This document shows, in pieces, positions 11,118 to 19,889 of a stretch of DNA of 64,000 nt (the first letter of the stretch is position 1; the number at the start of each line of letters is the position of its first letter). The DNA lies in NCBI GenBank assembly GCA_036245525.1, contig BTPG01000004.1:217317357-217381356 (forward strand), given 5' to 3'. The notes beneath the pieces were generated by a model. That model did not search any database and had not been told where the DNA came from. It worked only from the letters and a program-made list of their open reading frames with translations. Source of the stretch: Semisulcospira habei (lineage: Eukaryota > Mollusca > Gastropoda > Semisulcospiridae). The position numbers were made by a program, and so were the translations under genes.

Positions 11118-11190
11118 TTATCAGCTACCCGTGATTATTAAGGCAGATCCCCCACCACACCTAAATAATTAATGCTGTCATTGACTTCTT
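11118..11190 (+). repeat. Second, partial copy of the TIR inner end
   Basis: The segment from TCAGCTACC through AATGCTGTCATTGACTTC repeats the last about 70 bp of the left TIR. It continues with TTTAAGCAAA, which is also the sequence just inside the right TIR. It therefore looks like the original inner boundary of the left repeat. Confidence 0.75.
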
Positions 11191-11850
11191 TAAGCAAAGG
11201 TACTTCAGTTATTAATCACCATTGTCTCTATCAACACACCACCTTTCAATACAAAATAAAATGCAGTTAAACACACACACACACACACACACGCTCAAAC
11301 ACACAGATAACATGTTTACATGAAAACACACACACCACCCAGACAGTTATTTGGGTTACAAACTTATCCTATTTCACTGACACACACACACACAGTGCCC
11401 TTTGTACAATAGCTGAAGCACATAGTCATTCTGCTCTACTGAACAAGTATAGGAACCCCATTAAATCTGACTTCCTTCCTCTGAGAACATGAAAAAGCAT
11501 GTTTTATTTTACAAGAGGCTTTAATTTTCAGTAGCCCACGCCATCACAGATTCTTATGAACAGTGTGAGATTCTCATTAGCCGCCGATTTCATAGAGTTT
11601 TAGTCAACTGTAAAGATTGCTGAATCTATGCATAACACTTAAACACAGACATGGCAGAGTTGTACTGAGCACGCTTAAACACAGGTATGACAGAGAAGCG
11701 GACATTCACCAATGCCAAGGACATCTTACAATAGCATGTTAGGCTTACTACCTTTGAGGACGGAAACACCAGAGGTCTTTTGCAAGAGACTTAGATTCTC
11801 AGGAGCCTATGTCTTTATAGGCTTAAATTCTTAAGATTCTTTTTTGATTC
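11191..11850. other. Non-coding left arm of the Polinton
   Basis: AT-rich sequence has (CA)n runs at about 11270-11292 and 11381-11394. There is no conserved frame on either strand. Confidence 0.5.
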
Positions 11851-12241
11851 TCCCCACCCGGGTCTGCCCTGGGGGACTTGGGTGGGGTTAGGTACTTTTT
11901 AGTTCCCAGGGTCACCCTGGTCAGCCCCACAGGGTGAGTTTTTCTCTCTATTCTGGGGCATGTGTTTCTGTCTACCCTTGGTCCATTCACCTGTATTTGC
12001 CTTTTTAAAACTCTCCCTACTGTCTGCACTGCCTGTAGCTCTTGATATTGGATGTGTGTTGCTAAATGGTCTTAGCTTTATTTAGGCCCCATGTGTTAGG
12101 TTTATTTAATGTATTTGACCAGCTGGCGACATACATTCAATGTTCTGTTTAGTTTTTTTTTTCACAAGCAGTGCAGGCACGTCCTGAGAAAGCCTTGTTG
12201 CTGTCGGGACGTTAAGCAATGTACAATCAATGTACAATCAA
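11851..12241 (+). mobile_element. SINE copy A inside the Polinton left arm
   Basis: This full-length copy of the window's common about 380-bp SINE begins CCCCACCCGGGTCTGCCC and ends GACGTTAAGCAATGTACAATC with a short repeated tail. It is flanked by the direct repeat TCTTTTTTGATTC at 11838-11850 and 12242-12254. It therefore inserted after the Polinton did. Confidence 0.9.
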
Positions 12242-12316
12242 TCTTTTTTGATTCATATCATGGAGAGCCCTGATTTAATAAGATTTCAGCCAAACCATAA
12301 ATACGTAAAATAATCT

Positions 12317-12746
12317 ACCTTTGTTTGGGTCTGCTGAGTGGCTGAGAGGATACTTCCGCTGGTTAGGATAGAATAGTTAGCGCAAGCTATTCTGTCTGTG
12401 CCGGGTTCGTTTCACGCTCTCGGAGCCAGTTGACACTCTCCACCGCGGAGGCTTTTACAGGAAAAGGTGAACGTGCAACCCCCAGGGTTATAACCCCCTC
12501 CATAGGGGGTGAATTAGCACGTGAATAACCCGGGTTACATCGATTCCTGTGGAAGCAGGTGACAGGCCACTAAGCAGCCCTTTTGTCAATGTTTTTTTTT
12601 TTCCTATTTTTTTTTCTTTGTTAATTTTTAATTATTCTTCTTTTTTTTCTTTTTTTTTTTTTAATTTTAAATTTTTTTTTTCTTATTTTATTCCTATTTT
12701 TTATGTTAGGAAAAAAAGCAAAATAAGTACATCACTGGACAAAGGG
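12317..12746 (+). mobile_element. tRNA-derived SINE-like element
   Basis: The head resembles a tRNA with pol III boxes: TGGCTGAGAGG as an A-box-like motif and GGGTTCGTTTC as a B-box-like motif. An unrelated body and a long T-rich tract follow (about 12590-12700). AAATAATCT at 12308-12316 and 12747-12755 may be its target duplication. It is not a functional tRNA gene, because no complete cloverleaf is apparent. Confidence 0.55.
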
Positions 12747-12755
12747 AAATAATCT

Positions 12756-13732
12756 GGAAACAAAGGCTAGTTAAAAATATCAATGCTGTCACCCAGCCCC
12801 CTACCCCCACACACCCACACCCCACACCGTTCTGTGTCAATGCTTCAAAAGTGGGTTATTAGGGCACTAGAACAAATTTTAAATATGGAGCGTTCACCAA
12901 ATATGGAACAAACCTTGAATATAGGTTTTTCTCCAAATATAGAGCACTAGGTCATTCCTAAATAAATAGGTCTCACCAAGTGAGTAGTAGTTTGGAGAAA
13001 AAGAATTTTGTTTTCTGTTTCTTCGTCTGACAAAGTGTGGAGAAAATTTTGTTGTTTCCACTCCAAGCACATCACATCAGCACATCGTGAGTGTTATTTA
13101 ACAGGCGCAGACCAACCTGTGATGCATTTGAAAGACAAAACCCATTTTATGTTTGCAGCCACAAGAACACATGAAAAACACCCCCTGGCAATAGGCTCAT
13201 CCATCAGGCCTATTCAAACGGTCTGGCCCATTCAAAAGGGGTGTTTTAAAATACCCCTTTCACGTCCACAGAGGTATGGACAGATTTTGCACTATAGACC
13301 TTTCTTTCCAGGGTGCTATGTGCACACACCCTTATTGTGTAATAAAAAAAATATTCTATTACACTACCGGGCAATCTGAGTGGGAAGTAAACTTAGGAAG
13401 TTACTGTTGATGTGACTTTCTAGAATAACATGATTTTACTTGCCAACTAACTTCAAAGATACCTACAACTTTCAAGTAACTTTAAAGTTAGTGTCATAAG
13501 TTCTTTTAAGTGACTTAAAACAAGTTCTTACAAGAACCTAAACATAAGAATTTGTAAGTTCTTGACCCTAGTCAATAAGACACTCGGACAGATTTCTCAA
13601 GTTACAAGGTCAACAAGAAAACTTTTTTTTAGTCTGGTGGTGGGGCAGATGGTGTTAGATGGGCAGACGTGAAAGGCATGACATCTCTTTGCGAAGTGTA
13701 TGACAAAAATAATTGATTAACAAAACCTATCA
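12756..13732. other. Polinton non-coding segment
   Basis: No supported gene. A plus-strand frame at 13008-13379 opens on TTG and has no domain. The stretch 13390-13575 has several imperfect inverted copies of AAGTTCTTACAAGAAC-like sequence, a possible structured region of unknown role. Confidence 0.5.
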
Positions 13733-14368
13733 TTACTTGCTTGTAAGTTCTCGAACTTTTTTCATAGTTTCTTCTACGCCTATCTTTTTTCCTTGTTCTA
13801 AAAAAGATTTCTTTAGCTCTTCAACATTTACAGCCTGACTACGCATCTTATTCTGTATTTCAGACTTTTGTTGTTTATAGTTGGCCAAATCATCCTGGAC
13901 TCGCTTAAATTCTTCGTCATCAATTTCATTATCATTTAAAGCCTTACTAATAATAAGTTTCATACTCGTCAGCTTAGCTGCTGCGAGCGTACTTAATGCT
14001 TCATGCTTCTGCAACTTCATATAAAATCTTTTGTTAATAGCTTCCATACCAAAGCATGCTAGACTTGTGACAAGACCAATACCTTCAACAGCAATTCCTA
14101 TAACACTTCCCACCCCCGTTGCAAAAAGAGTTATACCTCCTACAGATAATCCGGCCGAAACCACCCCCATGGCCATTGATGTGTTGTGTACAGAATTGAA
14201 AACCGTATTGTAACGGCGTTTACACCTCGAGTATTTTGCTTGTTCTTTTTCCAAATACTTCAACGCTTCTGTAATATTCATTAAACGGAATGAATCTGCC
14301 TTTAATGTTTTATCACACTCAATAGGCTCAAGCTGCTCAGGTGGTATTTGTGGATACAAGTTCACCAT
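13733..14368 (-). CDS. Polinton protein of unknown function with two hydrophobic glycine-rich segments
   Basis: This 211-residue protein of the Polinton is not assigned to a known family. Residues about 66-108 form two back-to-back hydrophobic, glycine-rich segments (MAMGVVSAGLSVGGITLFAT and GIAVEGIGLVTSLACF), suggesting a membrane hairpin. They are preceded by a Lys/Arg-rich helix and followed by a long charged, probably coiled-coil tail. It is the last gene of the minus-strand block 16025-13733 and starts 20 bp after the stop of its upstream neighbour. A membrane-active or virion-internal role would fit, but this is only inference. Confidence 0.7.
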   Translation of the reverse strand: MVNLYPQIPPEQLEPIECDKTLKADSFRLMNITEALKYLEKEQAKYSRCKRRYNTVFNSVHNTSMAMGVVSAGLSVGGITLFATGVGSVIGIAVEGIGLVTSLACFGMEAINKRFYMKLQKHEALSTLAAAKLTSMKLIISKALNDNEIDDEEFKRVQDDLANYKQQKSEIQNKMRSQAVNVEELKKSFLEQGKKIGVEETMKKVRELTSK

Positions 14369-14388
14369 TTTTTATGACAAATATTTTT

Positions 14389-15264
14389 TTAATCAGCAAT
14401 TACATTTTGCAACTCTTCAAAAGTATACAATTTGCTGGCATAATAAAATGCAACAAGATCAATGTGTTCAAGGTTTATGTAAGTTAGACGAACAAAAGTT
14501 GTTTTGTCAACCACCACCTTGACAGCGGGAATACTGCTCGAAACATTAATAACATCATTATTTTTTGTAATAGCAATAAAGACCTTTGATGATTCTGTTA
14601 CTGTTCCGTCCCATGTAAGTTTAATTCCCTGTGCAATTTGAGCCTCTTTGATAGAAGCTATTCTCAAAATAATTTCAAATACTATTGTCGCTTCTCTAGC
14701 CACGACTAAGCTTGCTGGCATAAACACAACAGAGGTATCTGATCTTCCCTTTCTAGTTGTAAGAAGATACCGCCGTCTCTCATAATTTTCAACTTTCAGT
14801 TTTTCTCTGCTATTGTTGTCTAGGGCAAAACTTGGAACAAGGCTTACAATAAGCGGCCCAGAGTTAACAACTTTCCTAAACACTAAGGCGCCTTCATCAT
14901 CAGTGTATACATAAGGACTAATAAATTCAATCTTTATGTCCCAGTCAATTGTGGGTGGTGGAACAGGTACAGGTGAAACCACCCACTTATTTCCCACATG
15001 TATTAAGTTGTAAGGCGCATTATTTACAGGTGGAGTAGGTACAGTAACATCACGCAGCTGACCAAGTTTAGGAATCTGTTTTTCACCATCTTTCATGTCA
15101 ACAATTACTTTCCTCTTGTACATGCCATTTGAATCAAGTTCAAAACCATATATTTCTCCAATATCTCCCTCCTTCTCAAAATCCTGTACGTCTGCCAAAT
15201 CTTTTAACTCTGTTACTGGACACGCAACTGGTATGATTCTAGGCTTTGGACCAAGACCACTCAT
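14389..15264 (-). CDS. Polinton structural-type protein, unassigned
   Basis: A 291-residue protein starts at the ATG for MSGLGPKP; the upstream TTG extension is not needed. It has a proline-rich linker (VPTPPVNNAP, SPVPVPPPTIDWD) and a C-terminal half dense in alternating hydrophobic residues, as in beta-sandwich virion proteins. It lies between the probable minor capsid gene (15285-16025) and the hydrophobic protein at 13733-14368, each about 20 bp away, so the three are probably co-expressed. A fibre or vertex accessory role is possible; no family was recognised. Confidence 0.65.
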   Translation of the reverse strand: MSGLGPKPRIIPVACPVTELKDLADVQDFEKEGDIGEIYGFELDSNGMYKRKVIVDMKDGEKQIPKLGQLRDVTVPTPPVNNAPYNLIHVGNKWVVSPVPVPPPTIDWDIKIEFISPYVYTDDEGALVFRKVVNSGPLIVSLVPSFALDNNSREKLKVENYERRRYLLTTRKGRSDTSVVFMPASLVVAREATIVFEIILRIASIKEAQIAQGIKLTWDGTVTESSKVFIAITKNNDVINVSSSIPAVKVVVDKTTFVRLTYINLEHIDLVAFYYASKLYTFEELQNVIAD

Positions 15265-15284
15265 TTTTATAAACAAAAATAAAA

Positions 15285-16025
15285 TTATTTAATTTCCAAC
15301 ACAACACTAAAATCATGCATCACAACTGGTTTACCATCCTGATTAGTTACAGATAAACACAGTGACTCAAAGAAACTAGAACCTAATTTCTTAAACTGCA
15401 AATTAGGAAATCTAACAACCACACTTTCACAATAGGGTGCAGTTCCAGTAGGTAAGCATCTCAACAAAGTTGATGGTTTTCCATTGTGTACATTTTCAGT
15501 CGTGTTTAGTTCTTTTAAATAAACATTTAGAAATGTGTGTACTGACAAATGAACAGGATATGTTCCAGTTATTTTAGTTACAACTGACGTATAATACCAT
15601 CCACTAGTACCATTATCTGAAAAACCCATTACCCAATTTACAGGCATTGTATTTCTGTCTATTAAACCAAGTAAATATGCAAGTTCAGTTGAAAATAAAG
15701 GTATAGTGCCTGTAGGAATTTCTAATTCAACAAACAAGTTAGCCTGATTTAAAGTTGCTTTAATTTTTAAATTATTTTGAAACCATGTAGCTAAAGTACA
15801 AAAGTCATAATACCCAGATGGTATAAAGTGTGTATTAGTGTCCAAGCCACTATTACCAGCATTAACATAACTCATATAAAAACTTGTATTATCCGTTACA
15901 TTAAACCACTTTACTGTATAAAACATTTCATGGATAGCTACAGCCTTGTTACCATCACGATTATCAATCCCATTAGTTAACCACACTGGTTTGCTTGTGT
16001 CAAGATTTGTTAAGGTAATGAACAT
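15285..16025 (-). CDS. Probable minor capsid (penton-type) protein of the Polinton
   Basis: A 246-residue protein of mostly beta-strand character has the size and gene position of the single-jelly-roll minor capsid protein that forms vertices in Polinton/adintovirus particles. It opens with MFITLTNLDTSKPVW and ends with a GKPVVMHDFSVVLEIK strand, much like the closing strand of viral vertex proteins. It is divergently transcribed from the 425-residue gene at 16062 across a 36-bp A-rich gap that must hold both promoters. The assignment rests on fold character and context, because the family is poorly conserved in sequence. Confidence 0.65.
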   Translation of the reverse strand: MFITLTNLDTSKPVWLTNGIDNRDGNKAVAIHEMFYTVKWFNVTDNTSFYMSYVNAGNSGLDTNTHFIPSGYYDFCTLATWFQNNLKIKATLNQANLFVELEIPTGTIPLFSTELAYLLGLIDRNTMPVNWVMGFSDNGTSGWYYTSVVTKITGTYPVHLSVHTFLNVYLKELNTTENVHNGKPSTLLRCLPTGTAPYCESVVVRFPNLQFKKLGSSFFESLCLSVTNQDGKPVVMHDFSVVLEIK

Positions 16026-16061
16026 TTTTATTATCTCATATAAAAAAAAAAAAAAAAAAGG

Positions 16062-17339
16062 ATGGAATTTAAATCACCAACAATTAATACTGTAAATGCA
16101 TACCAATTTAATGTAGATGCCAAATATAATGTCGCACCAACTTATGAACAGAAAATAATTCAACTAAATCAGCTTGATATAGCTTTGTCTGAACAAGATT
16201 TATTTCAAGTGAAAGTACCAAATCCATTTGACCATTACCTAAACCCTCCAATAACAGATGACTCAACTGCAAAAAGGTGGTCATCAAGCCCACTACAGAT
16301 GTTTCAAAACCAACTTAACTTTGCTATACTATGCTCAACTACAGGCTGTGGCGTTTCTTTTACAGACCATTTGAATCACCCAAACAAACTGATTAAGTCT
16401 GTCTATCGTTTTCATGTTTATTACCAGCTTAGAAGAATACTGTCAGAACTGCATACACCATTACCCACTGAATCCAGTTTTAACAGGTTTAACAATCCCA
16501 TGGATTTGAAAGCATTTGAACGCATCTGTAATGAGTTTAACATCAGTACAAAGTATGACTTTACACAAAAACTTGATGATCACAATGGCATGGGTACATT
16601 GTATTATGCTATGAGTCACAGACAATACCCTCAAGATTATTACCCTAGTTACACTTCATTTTCATCAAAATCTGAAGTGTGGTTAGGCTCAATTGAACAG
16701 AAACAGTCAAACGCCTGGACCACATTTGTCTTAGATAAATCTGACGGGTTTACTCAAGCGGGAGTCGAGCGCGTCAATGAGTCTATCAGAACATATGTCT
16801 GGTGTTTACTAGGAGCACAATCACTAACAAAATCGAATATTTTGAATGGAAGTGGTAAATTTGAAGCACAAAAACAGTTTCTTGCAAATCTTGAAGATTC
16901 AATTAACTCAACAGTTGATCTCCCATCAAGCATACAGCATTACCAAGACGTTCTCAGATATGCTAGATCAAAAGTTGACTTTGTAGTTGGCATCGGGTTA
17001 TACATGTTGCCATCTGACCTTCAACTCCAAATGGGGACAATAACAAATTATAATAATGAAATCATTGTCGCTGGTCGTGATCAGAAATTAGGACTCAACC
17101 AATCAGTAAACACACATTTACAGTCAATAATAATGCCAGCACCAGTAACATCACCACCCGTACAGGCAGCCCTGGTAACACCAGTAATGTCAATAACAGC
17201 CCCAGCCCCGGCACCCACACCTGTACTGGCACCATCACCATCACCAGCACCGTCATCAAACACACATGAGTCAGAGAGAACAGCATTGGTAATAGGTCTC
17301 ACTGGATTAGGGGTATTACTTCTTTACCTGTTTCATTAA
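16062..17339 (+). CDS. Polinton tail-anchored protein with Pro/Ala stalk, unknown function
   Basis: This 425-residue protein is of a type I recognise as recurrent in invertebrate Polintons but without an assigned role. The N-terminal about 340 residues are soluble, with a conserved-looking start (TVNAYQFNVDAKYNVAPTY) and the RWSSSPLQMFQNQLNFA segment. Residues about 355-400 are a low-complexity Pro/Ala/Val/Ser stalk. The last about 20 residues (TALVIGLTGLGVLLLYLFH) are one transmembrane segment ending at the C-terminus. A stalk plus tail anchor suggests a membrane- or vertex-attached protein. Its stop overlaps the 3' end of the convergent gene at 17316 by 24 bp. Confidence 0.75.
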   Translation: MEFKSPTINTVNAYQFNVDAKYNVAPTYEQKIIQLNQLDIALSEQDLFQVKVPNPFDHYLNPPITDDSTAKRWSSSPLQMFQNQLNFAILCSTTGCGVSFTDHLNHPNKLIKSVYRFHVYYQLRRILSELHTPLPTESSFNRFNNPMDLKAFERICNEFNISTKYDFTQKLDDHNGMGTLYYAMSHRQYPQDYYPSYTSFSSKSEVWLGSIEQKQSNAWTTFVLDKSDGFTQAGVERVNESIRTYVWCLLGAQSLTKSNILNGSGKFEAQKQFLANLEDSINSTVDLPSSIQHYQDVLRYARSKVDFVVGIGLYMLPSDLQLQMGTITNYNNEIIVAGRDQKLGLNQSVNTHLQSIIMPAPVTSPPVQAALVTPVMSITAPAPAPTPVLAPSPSPAPSSNTHESERTALVIGLTGLGVLLLYLFH

Positions 17340-17855
17340 ATAACCCACTATCAATCCTCCTACTGTCACCAAAAAGACCCACACATGTTCTGCCATAAAC
17401 CCTACTGCCTTTGCCGCTGTACTAATCAGCCAACTTACAACACTACCTATAATACCTGGCAAAGCACCTGCTGCTTTTACAGCTAATTTTTTAAGCAAGT
17501 CTGATAAATGAGACAACTGTTTTTTTACCCACGACTGTAAATCTTTTGGGTCCGATGGAGTTGGAGGGGCAGGTGGAGCTGGACTACTACCTGGTCCTCC
17601 CGTTACAGCCAACACAATAGTACTAATAATAAATCCCAGAGCTGTAATTAAACTTGCAATTGTGATACCCTGTTCTCTAAAAAGTGTTTTTAATCTCTCA
17701 GACAGAGTAGTGTCTTCATTAAGTATTTTTTGAATAGTTTCTCTAATTCTGTTGACCTGTGTTTTCAGTTTTTGTCTACCATTATCAACTAATTCTAACC
17801 TAGCATCTCTTTCTATATACAAATCATTTAATCTGTGTTGTATTCTTTGTTTCAT
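17316..17855 (-). CDS. Polinton membrane protein, probable C-terminal part of a frameshifted gene
   Basis: This 179-residue frame has a Lys/Arg-rich coiled coil (about 1-60) and a first hydrophobic segment (GITIASLITALGFIISTIVL). A Pro-rich linker, an amphipathic helix and a second hydrophobic segment near the C-terminus (HVWVFLVTVGGLIVGYLM) follow. The motif LFREQGITIASLITALG is one I recognise from Polinton-derived proteins in other invertebrates; the function is unknown. The frame stays open upstream of this ATG to a run of 12 A (17892-17903 on the complement), where the 219-residue frame at 17887-18546 ends. The two are probably parts of one gene joined by slippage, or separated by a recent indel. 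Confidence 0.7.
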   Translation of the reverse strand: MKQRIQHRLNDLYIERDARLELVDNGRQKLKTQVNRIRETIQKILNEDTTLSERLKTLFREQGITIASLITALGFIISTIVLAVTGGPGSSPAPPAPPTPSDPKDLQSWVKKQLSHLSDLLKKLAVKAAGALPGIIGSVVSWLISTAAKAVGFMAEHVWVFLVTVGGLIVGYLMKQVKK

Positions 17856-17886
17856 TTCAATGTCATAATTTTCATTGTCAGCTGTA

Positions 17887-18546
17887 TCAAGTTTTTTTTT
17901 TTTCCATTTCTATTTGTTTATCAAGTTCACTAAGTTTGACTACATTATTTACCATCTCACCCCTTGTTGACTGTAGTGCTTTATCCAACGCAGCTATCTC
18001 ACGCAATGTAAAAGAAGATTCACCTATTTGTAAAGGAGGGTCATTAATTGTTTTTATAGCATCATTTATAAATGATGTTTCTTGATTTACCGTGTTTGCT
18101 ATTTCTGGTAGTTTTGTGTTATCAGCCATATCAATCTCTTGCCCAGTCGGTAATTTTGATTGCGCATCATTTAGAGCGCTAGCAACTCTAGGTGGTATCC
18201 TTCTTTCACCAATACCAAGTTGACGCAAGGCGCCAACACCTCCTTCACCTCTGATTGTACTTAAAGCTTTAAACCTACTGGGGTCTCTTTTGTTAGTCAA
18301 TCGTATTTTTCCTTTGTCAACAGTATTTAAATATAAATGACCTTTATCATATTCAAACTGATTAGGATCTATGTTGTCTGGTCGTTCACGAAGACTATCA
18401 TAAAATGAGTTTACTTTGTCTTTTAACAGTTCATGATGCATACTACTACTACTAGTTACCATTCCAGACATATCTGTGATACTGGTATCATAGTCATTCA
18501 TGTCATCCATTTTAAAATCTTCATGATTAAATCCTCCCGCTGCCAT
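17887..18546 (-). CDS. Polinton protein, probable N-terminal part of a frameshifted gene
   Basis: A 219-residue hydrophilic protein has a Met/Ser/Asp-rich start (TSITDMSGMVTSSSS) and an RGEGGVGALRQLGIGERRIP segment. Its helical C-terminal half ends in Glu/Lys-rich sequence directly at the 12-A run. It is divergent from the major capsid gene across about 40 bp. Being in register with the downstream 179-residue membrane protein except for one base at the A run suggests a single gene of about 400 codons. Function is unknown; a virion protein is plausible from the position next to the major capsid gene. Confidence 0.7.
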   Translation of the reverse strand: MAAGGFNHEDFKMDDMNDYDTSITDMSGMVTSSSSMHHELLKDKVNSFYDSLRERPDNIDPNQFEYDKGHLYLNTVDKGKIRLTNKRDPSRFKALSTIRGEGGVGALRQLGIGERRIPPRVASALNDAQSKLPTGQEIDMADNTKLPEIANTVNQETSFINDAIKTINDPPLQIGESSFTLREIAALDKALQSTRGEMVNNVVKLSELDKQIEMEKKKT

Positions 18547-18586
18547 TGTTTTATTAATTTATTATTTTTTATTGTGCATAATAAAA
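18547..18586. promoter_or_regulatory. Divergent intergenic gap between two capsid-block genes
   Basis: Forty bases, almost all A/T (TTTTATTAATTTATTATTTT), separate the starts of the minus-strand 219-residue gene and the plus-strand major capsid gene. Both promoters must be inside this gap or inside the neighbouring coding sequence. A similar A-rich 36-bp gap is at 16026-16061. No specific motif can be claimed. Confidence 0.35.
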
Positions 18587-19870
18587 ATGACACAGATTTA
18601 TGGATCAAAGTTAAACCCATTTAGAAAACTACGTGAGCCCCTGGGTGTTAAAGCAGTTAGACAATCAATTGTCATCACAAACAATCCAAGTACTATAGAC
18701 CAAAACCAGACTCTTACTGTCAAGTTTCCAAACCTAGGCCCCAGTGACGTTATTGTTCCCGGCACTGCACGCCTTGCATTTAATATTGAACTATCATCAG
18801 ACGCAGACGTGAACAGAACACTAGTTAACAATCTTGGCAGAGCAATTGTTAGAACTATTAAAGTAAAACTTGAAGGACAGGAAGTGTTTAGTCTTGATGA
18901 CTCCGATGTATTCTACTGTTACAAAGATCTTTGGCTAACAAAAGAAGAACGAGAGGATCGTATTTACCAAGGCATACAGCCAGATAATGTTGGGAAACTT
19001 CTAATCGACGCCGGAGATAAAGTAACTAATACAGCCATGGATGTTATAATGGCTGAAACATATGGATCCAGATTCTACATTCCACTTGAGTTTGAAATCC
19101 TAACAGCTCATCTACCTTATTATCAAGGAGCACTGAATGACCGTCTGAGCTTTGAACTAACTTTCAATGACTACTCCAAAGTTATAAAATCATCTGCCAC
19201 AGATGCAACATATAAGATCTCTAACATTTCCTTGGAATATGAAATTGTTACACATACTGAACTAGCCAGACTCTTTCAAAATCTATACCAGTCAAGACTT
19301 CCAATTTATTATGACCGTGTGATTAGACATAGTTTAATACCCAAAGACAAAAGCGACCCAATGTGGAACATAAACTTGAACATGCCTGCCAGGTCACTGA
19401 AAGGTATTCTTATGTTGTTTGTTGAACCGGTGAGTCCATACAAAAGAGATTCAGAAAAATTCTACAATCCTAAGATTACACATTTGTCCTGCACAATCGA
19501 AGGCCGTCCTAATCAAGTGTACGCGTCTGGAATGTTACCTTATCAACACTACGATGAGATCACAAAGTATTTTGCAGGAGGAAGGATTAGAGATAAACCA
19601 GCAAACATTGCGTGCAAAGATCTACATCTGTATGACGTTAGGATCGGTCAATACCTGACAAACAAGTATGCACTGTGGTTAGACCTGCGTAGTACAGATG
19701 ATGACTATCTTCATGGGTCAGGACGAACTGTTGAGAATGGTAGTGATGGGATTACAATTCAGATACAAAAGAAGGTTGAAACTGCTGCAGCCATAAATAT
19801 ATATTTGTACCTGATTTATGATGCACAACTCAATATTGCAGAAAGCAGACTGAGTGGACACATATATTAA
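18587..19870 (+). CDS. MCP: Major capsid protein (double jelly-roll, hexon-like) of the Polinton
   Basis: The 428-residue main shell protein forms trimeric capsomers of the icosahedral particle inferred for Polintons and adintoviruses. The start is set at the ATG for MTQIYGSK; an in-frame TTG upstream is not needed. Recognisable segments are the early VKFPNLGPSDVIVPGTARL, the central YYQGALNDRLSFELTFNDY and the C-terminal ALWLDLRSTDDDYLHGSG followed by NIYLYLIYDAQLNI, which is highly typical of animal Polinton capsid proteins. It is open along its whole length. The packaging ATPase gene begins 19 bp after its stop. Confidence 0.9.
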   Translation: MTQIYGSKLNPFRKLREPLGVKAVRQSIVITNNPSTIDQNQTLTVKFPNLGPSDVIVPGTARLAFNIELSSDADVNRTLVNNLGRAIVRTIKVKLEGQEVFSLDDSDVFYCYKDLWLTKEEREDRIYQGIQPDNVGKLLIDAGDKVTNTAMDVIMAETYGSRFYIPLEFEILTAHLPYYQGALNDRLSFELTFNDYSKVIKSSATDATYKISNISLEYEIVTHTELARLFQNLYQSRLPIYYDRVIRHSLIPKDKSDPMWNINLNMPARSLKGILMLFVEPVSPYKRDSEKFYNPKITHLSCTIEGRPNQVYASGMLPYQHYDEITKYFAGGRIRDKPANIACKDLHLYDVRIGQYLTNKYALWLDLRSTDDDYLHGSGRTVENGSDGITIQIQKKVETAAAINIYLYLIYDAQLNIAESRLSGHIY

Positions 19871-19889
19871 AATTATATTGTGTATTAAA

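Noticed and set aside
11823..12029. Repeated 62-95-residue frames on the complement (and plus) of the SINE copies
   Set aside because: The same peptide appears at every SINE copy because the repeat is the same. It is a non-coding repeat and not a gene family.
12330..12420. Functional tRNA gene
   Set aside because: A- and B-box-like motifs are present, but no full cloverleaf is apparent. A body and T-rich tail follow, and a possible 9-bp duplication flanks it, so a SINE is more likely.
13008..13379. 123-residue plus-strand frame in the Polinton left arm
   Set aside because: It opens on TTG, has no motif and is flanked by AT-rich non-coding sequence. There is no support for a gene.
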